The notes under the pieces are model-generated. The model ran no database searches. It was not told the DNA's origin and was given only the letters and a program-made list of their open reading frames with translations. From Clostridium_AD sp964467165 (lineage in GTDB: Bacteria; Bacillota; Clostridia; Clostridiales; Clostridiaceae), in assembly GCA_964467165.1 (NCBI GenBank), contig CAYXOL010000003.1, forward strand, positions 62,001-126,000: a stretch of DNA of 64,000 nucleotides, given 5' to 3'. This document shows positions 53,530 to 61,912 of this stretch, piece by piece. The number at the start of each line of letters is the position of its first letter. Position 1 is the first letter of the stretch. Both the position numbers and the translations under genes were made by a program.

Positions 53530-55332
53530 TTAAGGCAATACCATAAAAGTAGATGCTACTTTTCTTTCTCCAGTGATATCACTTGGATTATTAATTACTT
53601 TTCCGTTATAATACATAGTTGATGAACTGCCTCCATCAAGATTCGAGGCATTTACGGCTCCATATTGTAAGAGTATATTTTGTACATCTAGTAATGTAGC
53701 ACCTACAGATTTAACACTTCTACCATCAATAGTTAATAGAATTACTGAACCATCTTTTTTCTGACCTATAGCTGTTCTTGGAGCTATGCCCCAACCACCC
53801 TCACCTTTTGTAATTGTAGGTTTACCATTAACTATAAGTGCAGGTCCAAAACTAACGGCCTGGCCTACATTAAGCTTATTTAATTCATTTAATGAATATT
53901 TGCCAACTATTAGGATACCTTTGTTTGTAAAAGCAACAATATCGCTTTTACTATTATTGTCTACTATATCATTAAAAATAAGCTTTCCATCCTGGATTAT
54001 AAGTCCTGAGGTAGATATTCCGTTTCCAGAATCTGCAAAAGCTCCTCCGTTAATGGCTGCTATAGCACCATTGTCTTGGGCTATCCGACTTGTTAGCTCC
54101 CCCTGCATTCCTAGTTTATTACTATAGCCAACTTTAACTCTTGTTGGGTCTTTAATGATAAGTACATCGCCAGTGAACTTTTTATTTGAAATATCATATC
54201 TTTCAATACTTGTTTTATTATCATTACTTAAGGTTGTGATAGATTTTGAAGCCTCTTTATATTTATTATCCGCAAGAACTGTTTTATTTTTAGCATTAGT
54301 AAGCATTACTCCACCCAATAAGGTTAATGTTACAATAGGAATAATTGTCCACTTATATGAGTTTTTCTTAAATAATGAAATCATAGTGATTCTCCTTTTA
54401 ATCTGAGATTTATCACTTATAATAGATGACATCCCATAAACATGAGCGGTGTTTTTATAACTTTCTAATAACTTTATAATGGTTTTACCATAATTTATAT
54501 AATCACTGCATTTAACATGAGATAAGACTAATGCATCACACGCCAGTTCCTTGTCACTACGCATCCTATAAAATGAATACCATATGATAGGATTAAACCA
54601 ATGTATTATTTGGAGTATTCCTGATAAGCAACCTATTATTATATCAAAGCGTTTTACATGGGCTAATTCATGTAAAATTATAAATTCTAACTCATTTTTA
54701 TTCACATAATTTTCAATGCCAATAGGTAGTAATAATTTGGGGCTTATAAATCCATAAATGCAGGGTGTTTTAATTTCATTAGTATATATGATTTTTATAT
54801 TTGATTTGATTTTTAATTTGATTTTGCACTGTAATAAAAGCAGTAAAACCTCCTCATTATCACATATGTGACCACTCTTAACTCTGGCCTTTAGTTTCAT
54901 GGTCATTACGATTGTATATGAAGCGATTATAATAACCACCAATAACCACAGACAACTTATCAATTGAAAGTATGTCGGGCTCTGATAAGTATTAGATGTA
55001 TTTGTTTGTAAATTAGTCTTCGCAAGGTTAGGTGCTACATTTGTATCACCCTCTTTATTATTAAAAACTTTAATATCCTTGTTATTTATTGAATAAGGTA
55101 CTTGTATAACAGTTACCCTTTTAAAATTTATAATATTAAAGATACTTACTGAGCTTTGTATTCCGTAAGGTATTAATAATCGAATTACAACAATAAGCCA
55201 AATTGTATAGTGCCATCTAACACCTAATTTATCTTTAATAAGAACCTTAAATGCAAGAATTATTAAGCATAAAAGACTTGCCAAAGCAGTTGAATATAAT
55301 ACCCATTTAAAAATAGATATTAGTAGTATCAT
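53530..55332 (-). CDS. M56 (BlaR1-like) membrane metalloprotease fused to a phosphodiester glycosidase domain
   Basis: 600 residues. The N-terminal M56 peptidase domain has membrane helices at about 5-30, 43-58 and 120-147, the zinc motif HELAH at 221-225 and a downstream KELACDA with the likely third ligand Glu262. A fourth helix is at about 327-346. Residues 377-600 form an extracellular NAGPA domain with AIAAINGGAF, GWGIAPRTA, LTIDGRS and NASNLDGGSSSTMYY. In BlaR1/MecR1 the outer domain is a penicillin-binding sensor; here it is a glycosidase-like domain. The BlaI-type repressor gene lies directly upstream, 12 bases away. Likely role: sense a wall or envelope ligand and trigger repressor cleavage. 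Confidence 0.88.
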   Translation of the reverse strand: MILLISIFKWVLYSTALASLLCLIILAFKVLIKDKLGVRWHYTIWLIVVIRLLIPYGIQSSVSIFNIINFKRVTVIQVPYSINNKDIKVFNNKEGDTNVAPNLAKTNLQTNTSNTYQSPTYFQLISCLWLLVVIIIASYTIVMTMKLKARVKSGHICDNEEVLLLLLQCKIKLKIKSNIKIIYTNEIKTPCIYGFISPKLLLPIGIENYVNKNELEFIILHELAHVKRFDIIIGCLSGILQIIHWFNPIIWYSFYRMRSDKELACDALVLSHVKCSDYINYGKTIIKLLESYKNTAHVYGMSSIISDKSQIKRRITMISLFKKNSYKWTIIPIVTLTLLGGVMLTNAKNKTVLADNKYKEASKSITTLSNDNKTSIERYDISNKKFTGDVLIIKDPTRVKVGYSNKLGMQGELTSRIAQDNGAIAAINGGAFADSGNGISTSGLIIQDGKLIFNDIVDNNSKSDIVAFTNKGILIVGKYSLNELNKLNVGQAVSFGPALIVNGKPTITKGEGGWGIAPRTAIGQKKDGSVILLTIDGRSVKSVGATLLDVQNILLQYGAVNASNLDGGSSSTMYYNGKVINNPSDITGERKVASTFMVLP

Positions 55333-55344
55333 AAATACACCTAT

Positions 55345-55728
55345 TTAACCTTTCTTCTTATCCAGAATATTTTTAAGTTCTTTAATTTCTGAGTCAGATA
55401 GCTTTGATTCATTTAAAAAGTTTGCAATCATACCATTTAACGAGCCATTAAACACACGGTTTATAAAGGATTCACTCTCTGCCTTTATGCATTCATTCTC
55501 TGTTAATAAAGGGAAGTAATAATATGTTTTTTTATCGTTTTTATCTATTGTGTACCCTAGTATTTCTTTTTTTACTAAGCGATTTATTAAAGTTCTAATA
55601 GTATTTGCCTTCCAATCAGTATTTTTACTTAAAGCATCTACGATTTGTTTCGCAGTACAGATATCATTTCCCCAAACACATTTCATAACTTCCCATTCTG
55701 AATTTGATATTTTAGATGCATTAATCAT
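55345..55728 (-). CDS. blaI: BlaI/MecI-type transcriptional repressor
   Basis: 127 residues. Winged-helix N-terminus (ISNSEWEVMKCVWGND, ADA-like KANTIRTLINRLVKKEILGY) and a helical dimerisation tail, full length for the family. It should bind palindromic sites and be inactivated by its M56 partner. The likely cleavage region between the domains is present. It is the first gene of the unit and lies downstream of three 19-bp repeats. The name is for the family; beta-lactams need not be the signal. Confidence 0.9.
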   Translation of the reverse strand: MINASKISNSEWEVMKCVWGNDICTAKQIVDALSKNTDWKANTIRTLINRLVKKEILGYTIDKNDKKTYYYFPLLTENECIKAESESFINRVFNGSLNGMIANFLNESKLSDSEIKELKNILDKKKG

Positions 55729-55782
55729 TTCATCATCCCTTTTTTAATAAATTATATTTTACCATTTGTAACCTTATAGTAT

Positions 55783-55849
55783 ATATTACACACGTAATAT
55801 ATATTTGTCAATGTAATATACATTTGTAAATGTAATATATATATGTGAA
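55783..55849. promoter_or_regulatory. Operator-like array before blaI: palindrome and three 19-bp repeats
   Basis: Three directly adjacent 19-base units at 55793, 55812 and 55831 follow the consensus YGTAATATAYATWTGTVAA. They overlap palindromes ATATTAC-ACAC-GTAATAT (55783-55800) and TACATTT-GT-AAATGTA (55819-55834), which resemble the TTACA/TGTAA half-sites of BlaI/MecI operators. They lie about 55-120 bases before blaI. The region between here and the amidohydrolase start holds no gene. Confidence 0.6.
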
Positions 55850-56152
55850 TATAAGTTATATACATATTTTCAAACTCAACTTTTGTGATTTTATGATTTT
55901 CAAAATGTATCCCCAAAAAATTTTCATGAATTAGTTAACACATCTTCAGAATAATATTTAGGTTTTTTTACGTTTTTATATAAATTTTGAAGGATAATTC
56001 AGAATGATTGTTGAATTCTGTTTTAGTAGAACTATTAGAAGTTTCGTAAATTCTGATTAAATAATGTCTATAATTTGAGATAAAAGTTAGGTAGGATTAG
56101 CAACTAATTAAACTATTTCATTTATACTAGATTACACAAGGAGATGTTAATA

Positions 56153-57760
56153 ATGTCTGCATTCATTAACGGAAATATTATAACTTTAGATGGAGATAAG
56201 ATTTGCCAAGCATTTTATGTTGATCATGGTATTTTCACAGCAGTAGGAACAAATGAAGAAATATTGTACTTATCTAAGCCCAGTGATATCATAGTTGATC
56301 TTAAAGGCAAAACAGTCGTTCCAGGCTTTAATGACGGTCATATGCATTTTTTAAACTACGCTGTTCAAAAGAATAATGTTAGCTTAGTAAATGTACCCTC
56401 TATTAATGAACTCATAAATATAACCAAAGAATATATAAATACTCATAGTATTCCAAATGATCAATGGATAATTGCTAGAGGCTGGAATCATAATTTATTC
56501 TCTGAGAAAAGACTTCCTAATAGATATGACCTTGATAAAATAAGCAGTCATAACCCTATACATTTTACAAGGATATGTGGCCATATAGGAGTTCTTAATT
56601 CTAAAGCCTTAGAATTACTCAATATCAACTCAGAAACTAAAAATCCAGAAGGTGGTATTATTGATGTAGAGAATGGAATTCCAACAGGAATTATTAGAGA
56701 AAATGCACTTAATCTAGTCTCGCGCGCCCTTCCTAAAATGCCAAAGGAAGAAATTAAAACCTTATTAAAGTCTGCTTTTATGGATGCTTTAAAGGTAGGT
56801 ATTACTACAATTCAAACTGAAGATTTAACTCACTGCGGCTCTTTGCAGAACCTACTTTCAGCCTATAGAGAATTAGAAATTGAAAAGGCTCTTCCTCTAA
56901 GATTTATACTTCAACTAAACTTACCTAATGAGAAAAGTATATCAAAAGCAGTTAATTTAAATTTAAAATCTAATTTAGGAAGTAATATGTTAAAGATTGG
57001 CCCTATAAAATTATTCCAAGATGGCTCTTTAGGTGGTAGGACTGCTGCTATGAAAGAAGAATACTGTGATGTAGCCACTACAGGAGTATTAATCTACAAC
57101 CAGGCTTCTTTAGATAATATAACCAGACTTGCACATGATGCAGGTTTTCAAATAACCATACATGCAATTGGAGATCATGCCTGTGAAACTATTTTAAATT
57201 CTTATGAGAAAATAACAATTGCCTCTGAAAATAAGGATTTACGATTAACCATAGTGCACTGTCAGTTTACAAATGATGAGCTACTTAGCAGATTTAAAAA
57301 ACTAAATATAGTAGCTAATGTTCAGCCATCCTTTGTTATGACTGATTACCCAATAGTGGAAGCTGCAGTGGGGAAAAACCGTGCAGATAAGAGCTACGGT
57401 TGGAAAGACATGCTAAATTCAAAGATTCCAGTTGCCTTTAGCTCCGATGCACCAATTGAAAGTTTCAACCCCATAGAAGGTATATATGCCGCAGTTACAA
57501 GGCAAGATTTGAAAGGATATCCTTGCGAGGGCTGGTACAAGGCTCAAAACTTAACTGTTATTGAAGCTCTAAGAGCTTATACCCTAGGTTCTGCTTATAT
57601 GAGCTTTGAAGAAGCTATTAAAGGCAGTATCTCTATAGGCAAATTGGCAGACTTTACTGTCTTGTCAGATGATATTTTGCACATTGAAAAAAATAGTATA
57701 AAGAATATCCATGTTTTAGAGACCTATGTAGGTGGCTTAAAAATGTTCGGGGACAGTTAA
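56153..57760 (+). CDS. Amidohydrolase family protein (YtcJ-like)
   Basis: 535 residues. The metal-dependent hydrolase motif DGHMHF lies near 60, with further conserved His in FTRICGHIG, TIHAIGDHA and the Asp of AFSSDAPIE. This is the YtcJ-like amidohydrolase 3 group; its substrate is unknown. The start at 56153 has AAGGAG nine bases upstream; the ATG at 56144 touches that site. The last four residues and the stop (FGDS-stop) are encoded by a GGGGACAGTTAACAA repeat arm, so the tail was probably altered by that repeat. Confidence 0.87.
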   Translation: MSAFINGNIITLDGDKICQAFYVDHGIFTAVGTNEEILYLSKPSDIIVDLKGKTVVPGFNDGHMHFLNYAVQKNNVSLVNVPSINELINITKEYINTHSIPNDQWIIARGWNHNLFSEKRLPNRYDLDKISSHNPIHFTRICGHIGVLNSKALELLNINSETKNPEGGIIDVENGIPTGIIRENALNLVSRALPKMPKEEIKTLLKSAFMDALKVGITTIQTEDLTHCGSLQNLLSAYRELEIEKALPLRFILQLNLPNEKSISKAVNLNLKSNLGSNMLKIGPIKLFQDGSLGGRTAAMKEEYCDVATTGVLIYNQASLDNITRLAHDAGFQITIHAIGDHACETILNSYEKITIASENKDLRLTIVHCQFTNDELLSRFKKLNIVANVQPSFVMTDYPIVEAAVGKNRADKSYGWKDMLNSKIPVAFSSDAPIESFNPIEGIYAAVTRQDLKGYPCEGWYKAQNLTVIEALRAYTLGSAYMSFEEAIKGSISIGKLADFTVLSDDILHIEKNSIKNIHVLETYVGGLKMFGDS

Positions 57761-57770
57761 CAACTAATTA
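57749..57770. repeat. Single arm of the GGGGACAGTTAACAA repeat
   Basis: Overlaps the amidohydrolase stop codon (TAA inside GTTAAC). Same sequence as the arms at 36642 apart from G to A in GGGGACAG and C for T after AACAA. Confidence 0.55.
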
Positions 57771-57781
57771 GCATTGCTCAT

Positions 57782-57825
57782 AAAAAAAGGTTATAAATTT
57801 CTTATAGAAATTTATAACCTTTTTT
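57782..57825. terminator. Bidirectional terminator after the amidohydrolase
   Basis: 19-bp arms (57783-57801 and 57807-57825) with five-base loop and A/T runs at both ends. Confidence 0.85.
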
Positions 57826-57828
57826 AAA

Positions 57829-58206
57829 CTATTTTTTATTGTTAGTATTATTTTTTATTCTATTAGGTTTAACCTTAGGCCTAATTACTACATCTTTTTT
57901 CTTATCTTTTTTAGAGCCTATACTGTAATTTGTTGTAGAGACATTTTTCTTTTTAATAAAACCTGATAAATCCATAAACCATAAAAATAAAAATACAAAT
58001 GCCCCTGGTATTATATAATTAGCTACATATTTTGGCATAGTTGGCCATACGAGCATAGGCACAATAAATATTACCATAGCCAGGCTAAGTATTACCCATT
58101 TATTTACTTTCACCTTATATAATACATAAGCTTTTAAAACATTGTATACCACAAGAACCACAATTGAAAATGCCACGATGCTAAGTATTGTAATCAACAA
58201 ACTCAT
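57829..58206 (-). CDS. Small hypothetical membrane protein
   Basis: 125 residues, not recognised. Helices at about 3-30, 38-55 and 66-83, then a strongly basic tail (KKDKKKDVVIRPKVKPNRIKN) that would stay in the cytoplasm. AAAGAGGGGATAAA precedes the ATG, supporting a real gene. It is convergent with the amidohydrolase and divergent from the pan operon. Confidence 0.65.
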   Translation of the reverse strand: MSLLITILSIVAFSIVVLVVYNVLKAYVLYKVKVNKWVILSLAMVIFIVPMLVWPTMPKYVANYIIPGAFVFLFLWFMDLSGFIKKKNVSTTNYSIGSKKDKKKDVVIRPKVKPNRIKNNTNNKK

Positions 58207-58413
58207 TTTATCCCCTCTTTTCTATAATTCGCATGAAAATAAACGTATACTATACATTATCAAACATTTATCAATATATATCAATAGCTTATGCATTAAT
58301 TTATATTTATATTTGTATTCTAAAAATAATTATGCTAAAATATTTGTGGGTAGTATCGCTTGCGAACTGCACCGAATTGTTTAACATATTATTAGCAACT
58401 TAGTTTGTTTTTT

Positions 58414-58485
58414 CTGCTCATATCTTTATGAATGAGACAGCTGTGCAGTAGTCTTCCACCCTCAAATACATGAGGCAAATTACTG
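58414..58485 (+). ncRNA. Candidate structured leader (pan-motif-like) before panG
   Basis: Two hairpins. The first is CTGCTCAT (58414-58421) with ATGAG-A-CAG (58432-58440), leaving a bulged A. The second has CAGTA/TACTG (58446-58450, 58481-58485) enclosing CCTCA/TGAGG (58460-58464, 58471-58475). Hairpins with bulged A in front of pantothenate genes recall the pan RNA motif of Firmicutes, but I cannot confirm the match by eye. Confidence 0.35.
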
Positions 58486-58506
58486 TATTACATTGGAGGC
58501 GATATT

Positions 58507-59361
58507 ATGGTTATCGGCTTTATCGGATGTGGAAAGGTAGGTTTTTCTCTTGGAAAATATTTTTACTCCAAAGGAATACCACTATCTGGATACTATAGTA
58601 GATTTTACAGCGATGCCAAAGAGGCATCTGAATTTACTAACTCAAAAGCTTATGAAAACATTAATGATTTGGCACGGGATAGTTCAATGATTTTTATTAC
58701 TACTCCTGATGATTCCATTCATGAAGTTTTGCAGAGATTATCAAATTTGGACTTAACTAATAAAATAATATGTCATACTAGTGGTTCCTTAACCTCTAGC
58801 ATTTTTTTAGATATAAACAATTCAGATGCATTCGCATATTCAATTCACCCTATTTTCCCATTTTCTGATAAATACAACTCCTATAAAAACTTACAAACAG
58901 CTTATTTTTCTATAGAAGGACCTGAAAAATATATACCCGCTCTGAAAGATTTTATTGGGTCTTTAGGTAATAAATACTTTACTATTAATATGGATGATAA
59001 GTCGCTTTATCACCTAGCTAGCGTCACAGTATCAAATTTAGTATTATCTTTAATTAATACTGGATGTAGTTACCTTGGTCAATGTGGTATTAGTGAAAAT
59101 GATGCACTAGGAGCATTACTGCCCTTGATTCAAAATAATATTGATAATATAAAAGCCAAGGGCTTTTTAGGTTCATTAACTGGTCCTATTGAAAGAAATG
59201 ATTTAAATACAATAAAACAGCATATAGGAGCCTTACCCTTGGAAGATGTGAAAATGTATAAGAATTTATCATTGAAACTATTAGTACTATCCCAGAAAAA
59301 GCATAATGATAAAGATTATATGGAGCTTAAAGAATTTTTAGCCATGCAGGAGGATAATTAA
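58507..59361 (+). CDS. panG: PanG-type ketopantoate reductase (Rossmann/DUF2520)
   Basis: 284 residues. An N-terminal Rossmann domain (VIGFIGCGKVGFSLGKYF) is followed by the DUF2520 helical domain with SIHPIFPF and DKSLYHLASVTVSNL. PanE is absent from the operon, and this family is known as an alternative ketopantoate reductase (PanG) in Francisella and some Firmicutes. With panB, panC and panD directly downstream the pathway is complete. GGAGGCGATATT precedes the ATG. The gene ends one base before panB. Confidence 0.82.
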   Translation: MVIGFIGCGKVGFSLGKYFYSKGIPLSGYYSRFYSDAKEASEFTNSKAYENINDLARDSSMIFITTPDDSIHEVLQRLSNLDLTNKIICHTSGSLTSSIFLDINNSDAFAYSIHPIFPFSDKYNSYKNLQTAYFSIEGPEKYIPALKDFIGSLGNKYFTINMDDKSLYHLASVTVSNLVLSLINTGCSYLGQCGISENDALGALLPLIQNNIDNIKAKGFLGSLTGPIERNDLNTIKQHIGALPLEDVKMYKNLSLKLLVLSQKKHNDKDYMELKEFLAMQEDN

Positions 59362-60189
59362 ATGAAAAATTCTATTTCAACCTTTATATCTGCAAAATGC
59401 TCAGGTGAAAAATTAACAATGCTCACTGCTTATGATTATTCCATGGCAAAACTCATTGATGAATGTGGTGTTAATGGAATTTTAGTAGGTGATTCCTTAG
59501 GCATGGTTTGTCTGGGCTATAAGGACACCTTAAGCGTCACTATGGAAGACATGCTACATCATACTAAGGCTGTTGCTAGGGGAACCACAAACGCACTTGT
59601 GGTTGCTGATATGCCTTTTATGTCCTATCAAACTTCACTATACGATGCAGTTAAAAATGCCGGAAGATTTGTTAAGGAAGCTGGAGCGTCGGCCATAAAG
59701 CTGGAGGGTGGAGCTGTAGTTTGTCCACAAATTCAAGCTATAGTGAACGCTCAGATTCCTGTAATGGGTCATATAGGTTTAACTCCTCAATCTGTTAATA
59801 TGTTTGGGGGATTTAAGGTCCAAGGTAAAAATATAGTTGATGCAAAAAAACTTATTGAAGATGCAAAAAAAATAGAGGCAGCAGGTGCCTTTGCCCTTGT
59901 ACTTGAATGTATACCCTCAAGACTTGCAGAGATTATATCACAGGAGGTTAATATCCCAACTATTGGAATAGGTGCTGGCGGTGGCTGTGACGGCCAAATT
60001 TTAGTATATCAAGATATGCTTAATATGTTCTCAGATCTGAAACCTAAGTTTGTAAAAAACTTTGCAAATGCTGGAGATCTTATGAGAGAAGGTTTTAAAT
60101 CCTATATTAAAGAGGTTAATGAAGGAATCTTTCCTGGCCCTGAACACTGTTTTAAAATAGATGATGATATTATAAACAAATTATATTAG
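59362..60189 (+). CDS. panB: 3-methyl-2-oxobutanoate hydroxymethyltransferase
   Basis: 275 residues. Family motifs LTAYDYSMAKLIDE, VGDSLGMV, KLEGG and MGHIGLTPQSVN are present, with the conserved Asp and Glu metal ligands. It adds a methylene group to ketoisovalerate to form ketopantoate. The start codon follows the panG stop immediately, with AGGAGG inside the panG end. Confidence 0.96.
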   Translation: MKNSISTFISAKCSGEKLTMLTAYDYSMAKLIDECGVNGILVGDSLGMVCLGYKDTLSVTMEDMLHHTKAVARGTTNALVVADMPFMSYQTSLYDAVKNAGRFVKEAGASAIKLEGGAVVCPQIQAIVNAQIPVMGHIGLTPQSVNMFGGFKVQGKNIVDAKKLIEDAKKIEAAGAFALVLECIPSRLAEIISQEVNIPTIGIGAGGGCDGQILVYQDMLNMFSDLKPKFVKNFANAGDLMREGFKSYIKEVNEGIFPGPEHCFKIDDDIINKLY

Positions 60190-60201
60190 CTTATTTTAAT
60201 T

Positions 60202-60266
60202 TTAGAAAGGAAGTGAATAGGACATTAATATGTTGTATATAACCATATCTTATTATGTCCCTAAAA
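60202..60266 (+). promoter_or_regulatory. Shine-Dalgarno separated from the panC start by a hairpin
   Basis: AAAGGAAGTG (60207-60216) is followed by a hairpin with outer stem GGACAT/ATGTCC (60220-60225, 60255-60260) and inner pairs TATG/CATA. The ATG at 60267 lies six bases after the stem. A short open frame from the GTG at 60213 (9 codons) stops at 60242. Confidence 0.45.
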
Positions 60267-61109
60267 ATGAATACTGTAAAAACTATTAAGGAAGTTAGAA
60301 ATCAAGTGAAAACTTGGAGAAAAGAAGGCTATAGTATTGCTCTAGTCCCTACCATGGGCTACCTACATGAGGGGCATGCAAGTCTTATAAAACGTGCTAG
60401 TAGTGAAAATGAAAAAGTTGTAGTAAGTATCTTTGTAAACCCTATTCAGTTTGGTCCAAATGAAGATCTTGCTTCTTATCCAAGAGATTTAGCTAGAGAT
60501 ACTGTACTATGTGAAGATGCTGGGGCCAATTTAATTTTTGCTCCTACCCCATCAGAAATGTATTGTGTAGATGCTCTTACAAATGTATCAGTAAAAGGCC
60601 TTACCAATGGCTTATGTGGCGCTAAAAGGCCTGGTCATTTTGACGGTGTATGCACAGTAGTTACAAAACTATTTAATATAGTTTGTCCAGATAGAGCTTA
60701 TTTTGGAGAAAAAGATGCACAACAATTAGCGGTAATAAAAAAAATGGTTAGAGACCTAAACTTCCCGTTAGAAATTGTTGGTTGCCCTATTGTACGTGAA
60801 GAAGATGGTCTTGCAAAAAGTTCACGTAATAATTATTTATCCACAAAAGAAAGAAAAGCTGCACTAATTTTAAACAAAAGCTTAACTAAAGGTAAAGAGT
60901 TGTTAATAGCCCATGAAACATCTTCTAAGCTTTTAATTGAACTCATAAAAAATGAGCTTGAAAGTGAAGCTTTAGCTAAAATAGATTATATAGAAGTTGT
61001 AGATGCAATATCCCTTACCCCTGTTGATGTCCTTGACAAACCTATACTTGTTGCCATAGCTGTATTTTTTGGCAAAACAAGATTAATAGATAATTTTACA
61101 TGGCAATAA
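60267..61109 (+). CDS. panC: Pantothenate synthetase
   Basis: 280 residues. ATP-binding PTMGYLHEGH, FVNPIQFGP, GLCGAKRPGHFDGVCTVV and YFGEKDAQQL are all present. It joins pantoate and beta-alanine using ATP. The frame also has an ATG at 60255. The normal family start is MNTVKTIKEV, which points to 60267. Neither has a ribosome binding site at the usual distance; see the hairpin entry just before. Confidence 0.93.
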   Translation: MNTVKTIKEVRNQVKTWRKEGYSIALVPTMGYLHEGHASLIKRASSENEKVVVSIFVNPIQFGPNEDLASYPRDLARDTVLCEDAGANLIFAPTPSEMYCVDALTNVSVKGLTNGLCGAKRPGHFDGVCTVVTKLFNIVCPDRAYFGEKDAQQLAVIKKMVRDLNFPLEIVGCPIVREEDGLAKSSRNNYLSTKERKAALILNKSLTKGKELLIAHETSSKLLIELIKNELESEALAKIDYIEVVDAISLTPVDVLDKPILVAIAVFFGKTRLIDNFTWQ

Positions 61110-61135
61110 AAATAAGAAGGGAAGGTGATTAACAA

Positions 61136-61519
61136 TTGATAATAACAATGTTAAAATCTAAAATACACAGAGCCACTATTACAGAAGCTAAATTAAATTA
61201 TGTAGGAAGTATAACTATAGATAAAACCTTAATGGACAATGCAAATATTCTAGAATATGAAAAAGTTCAAATCGTTGATATCGACAATGGAGAAAGATTT
61301 GAAACTTATACCATTGCTGGAGAGCCCGGTAGCGGGGTTATGTGTGTAAATGGTGCCGCTGCAAGATGTGTTCAGCCTGGAGATAGAATAATAATTATGA
61401 CCTATTGCCAACTTAACGAAGAAAGAGCTAGGAAATTTAAACCTACAGTAGTATTTGTTGATGATACTAATAATATAAAAGAAATCACTCAATATGAGAT
61501 ACATGGGGAAATAAAATAA
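61136..61519 (+). CDS. panD: Aspartate 1-decarboxylase precursor
   Basis: 127 residues. The self-cleavage site is Gly-Ser in NYVGSITID, where Ser becomes the pyruvoyl group. It makes beta-alanine for PanC. The TTG at 61136 gives MIITMLKSKIHRA, aligning with usual PanD N-termini, and has GGAAGGTGAT upstream. Last gene of the pan operon. Confidence 0.95.
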   Translation: MIITMLKSKIHRATITEAKLNYVGSITIDKTLMDNANILEYEKVQIVDIDNGERFETYTIAGEPGSGVMCVNGAAARCVQPGDRIIIMTYCQLNEERARKFKPTVVFVDDTNNIKEITQYEIHGEIK

Positions 61520-61598
61520 ATTTTTATAATGCAGTAATAATTTTTCAGAAATTGCAAACACTAATCTTGGAAACTTAATTAAAAAGGAGATGTGTGAG

Positions 61599-61820
61599 TT
61601 GAAAGCATTAGATATTACTGCACTTGTATTAGTTATTATAGGAGCTGTAAATTGGGGTTTAATTGGATTTTTTCAATTTGACCTAGTATCAAGCTTATTT
61701 GGGACTGGTACTGCATTTACTAGAATTATATTTGCTCTAGTAGGTATTTGCGGCCTATATTCTTTATCCTTCTTAGGGAGAGATAGAGATACAGACAGAG
61801 ACAGAACTGAGGTTAAATAA
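61599..61820 (+). CDS. DUF378 small membrane protein
   Basis: 73 residues, two membrane helices. IGAVNWGLIGFFQFDLV matches the DUF378 (YuzA-like) family, which has no known function to me. The charged tail RDRDTDRDRTEVK is soluble. TTG 61599 has AAAGGAGATGTG upstream; the ATG at 61590 touches AAGGAG and adds three residues. Confidence 0.82.
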   Translation: MKALDITALVLVIIGAVNWGLIGFFQFDLVSSLFGTGTAFTRIIFALVGICGLYSLSFLGRDRDTDRDRTEVK

Positions 61821-61847
61821 TAATTAAATAAATATTCTAATCCCGAT

Positions 61848-61888
61848 AAAAAGGAAGTTGAAGTTTAAAATTCAATTTCCTTTTTATT
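61848..61888 (+). terminator. Terminator after the DUF378 gene
   Basis: 15-bp arms with one mismatch (61848-61862 and 61871-61885), A-run before and T-run after. Confidence 0.8.
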
Positions 61889-61912
61889 TATATAAATTTT
61901 ATACATCTACTT

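Noticed and set aside
55793..55849. Three regular repeats as a small CRISPR array
   Set aside because: The 19-base units are directly adjacent with no spacers, and no cas gene is near. They fit operator repeats better.
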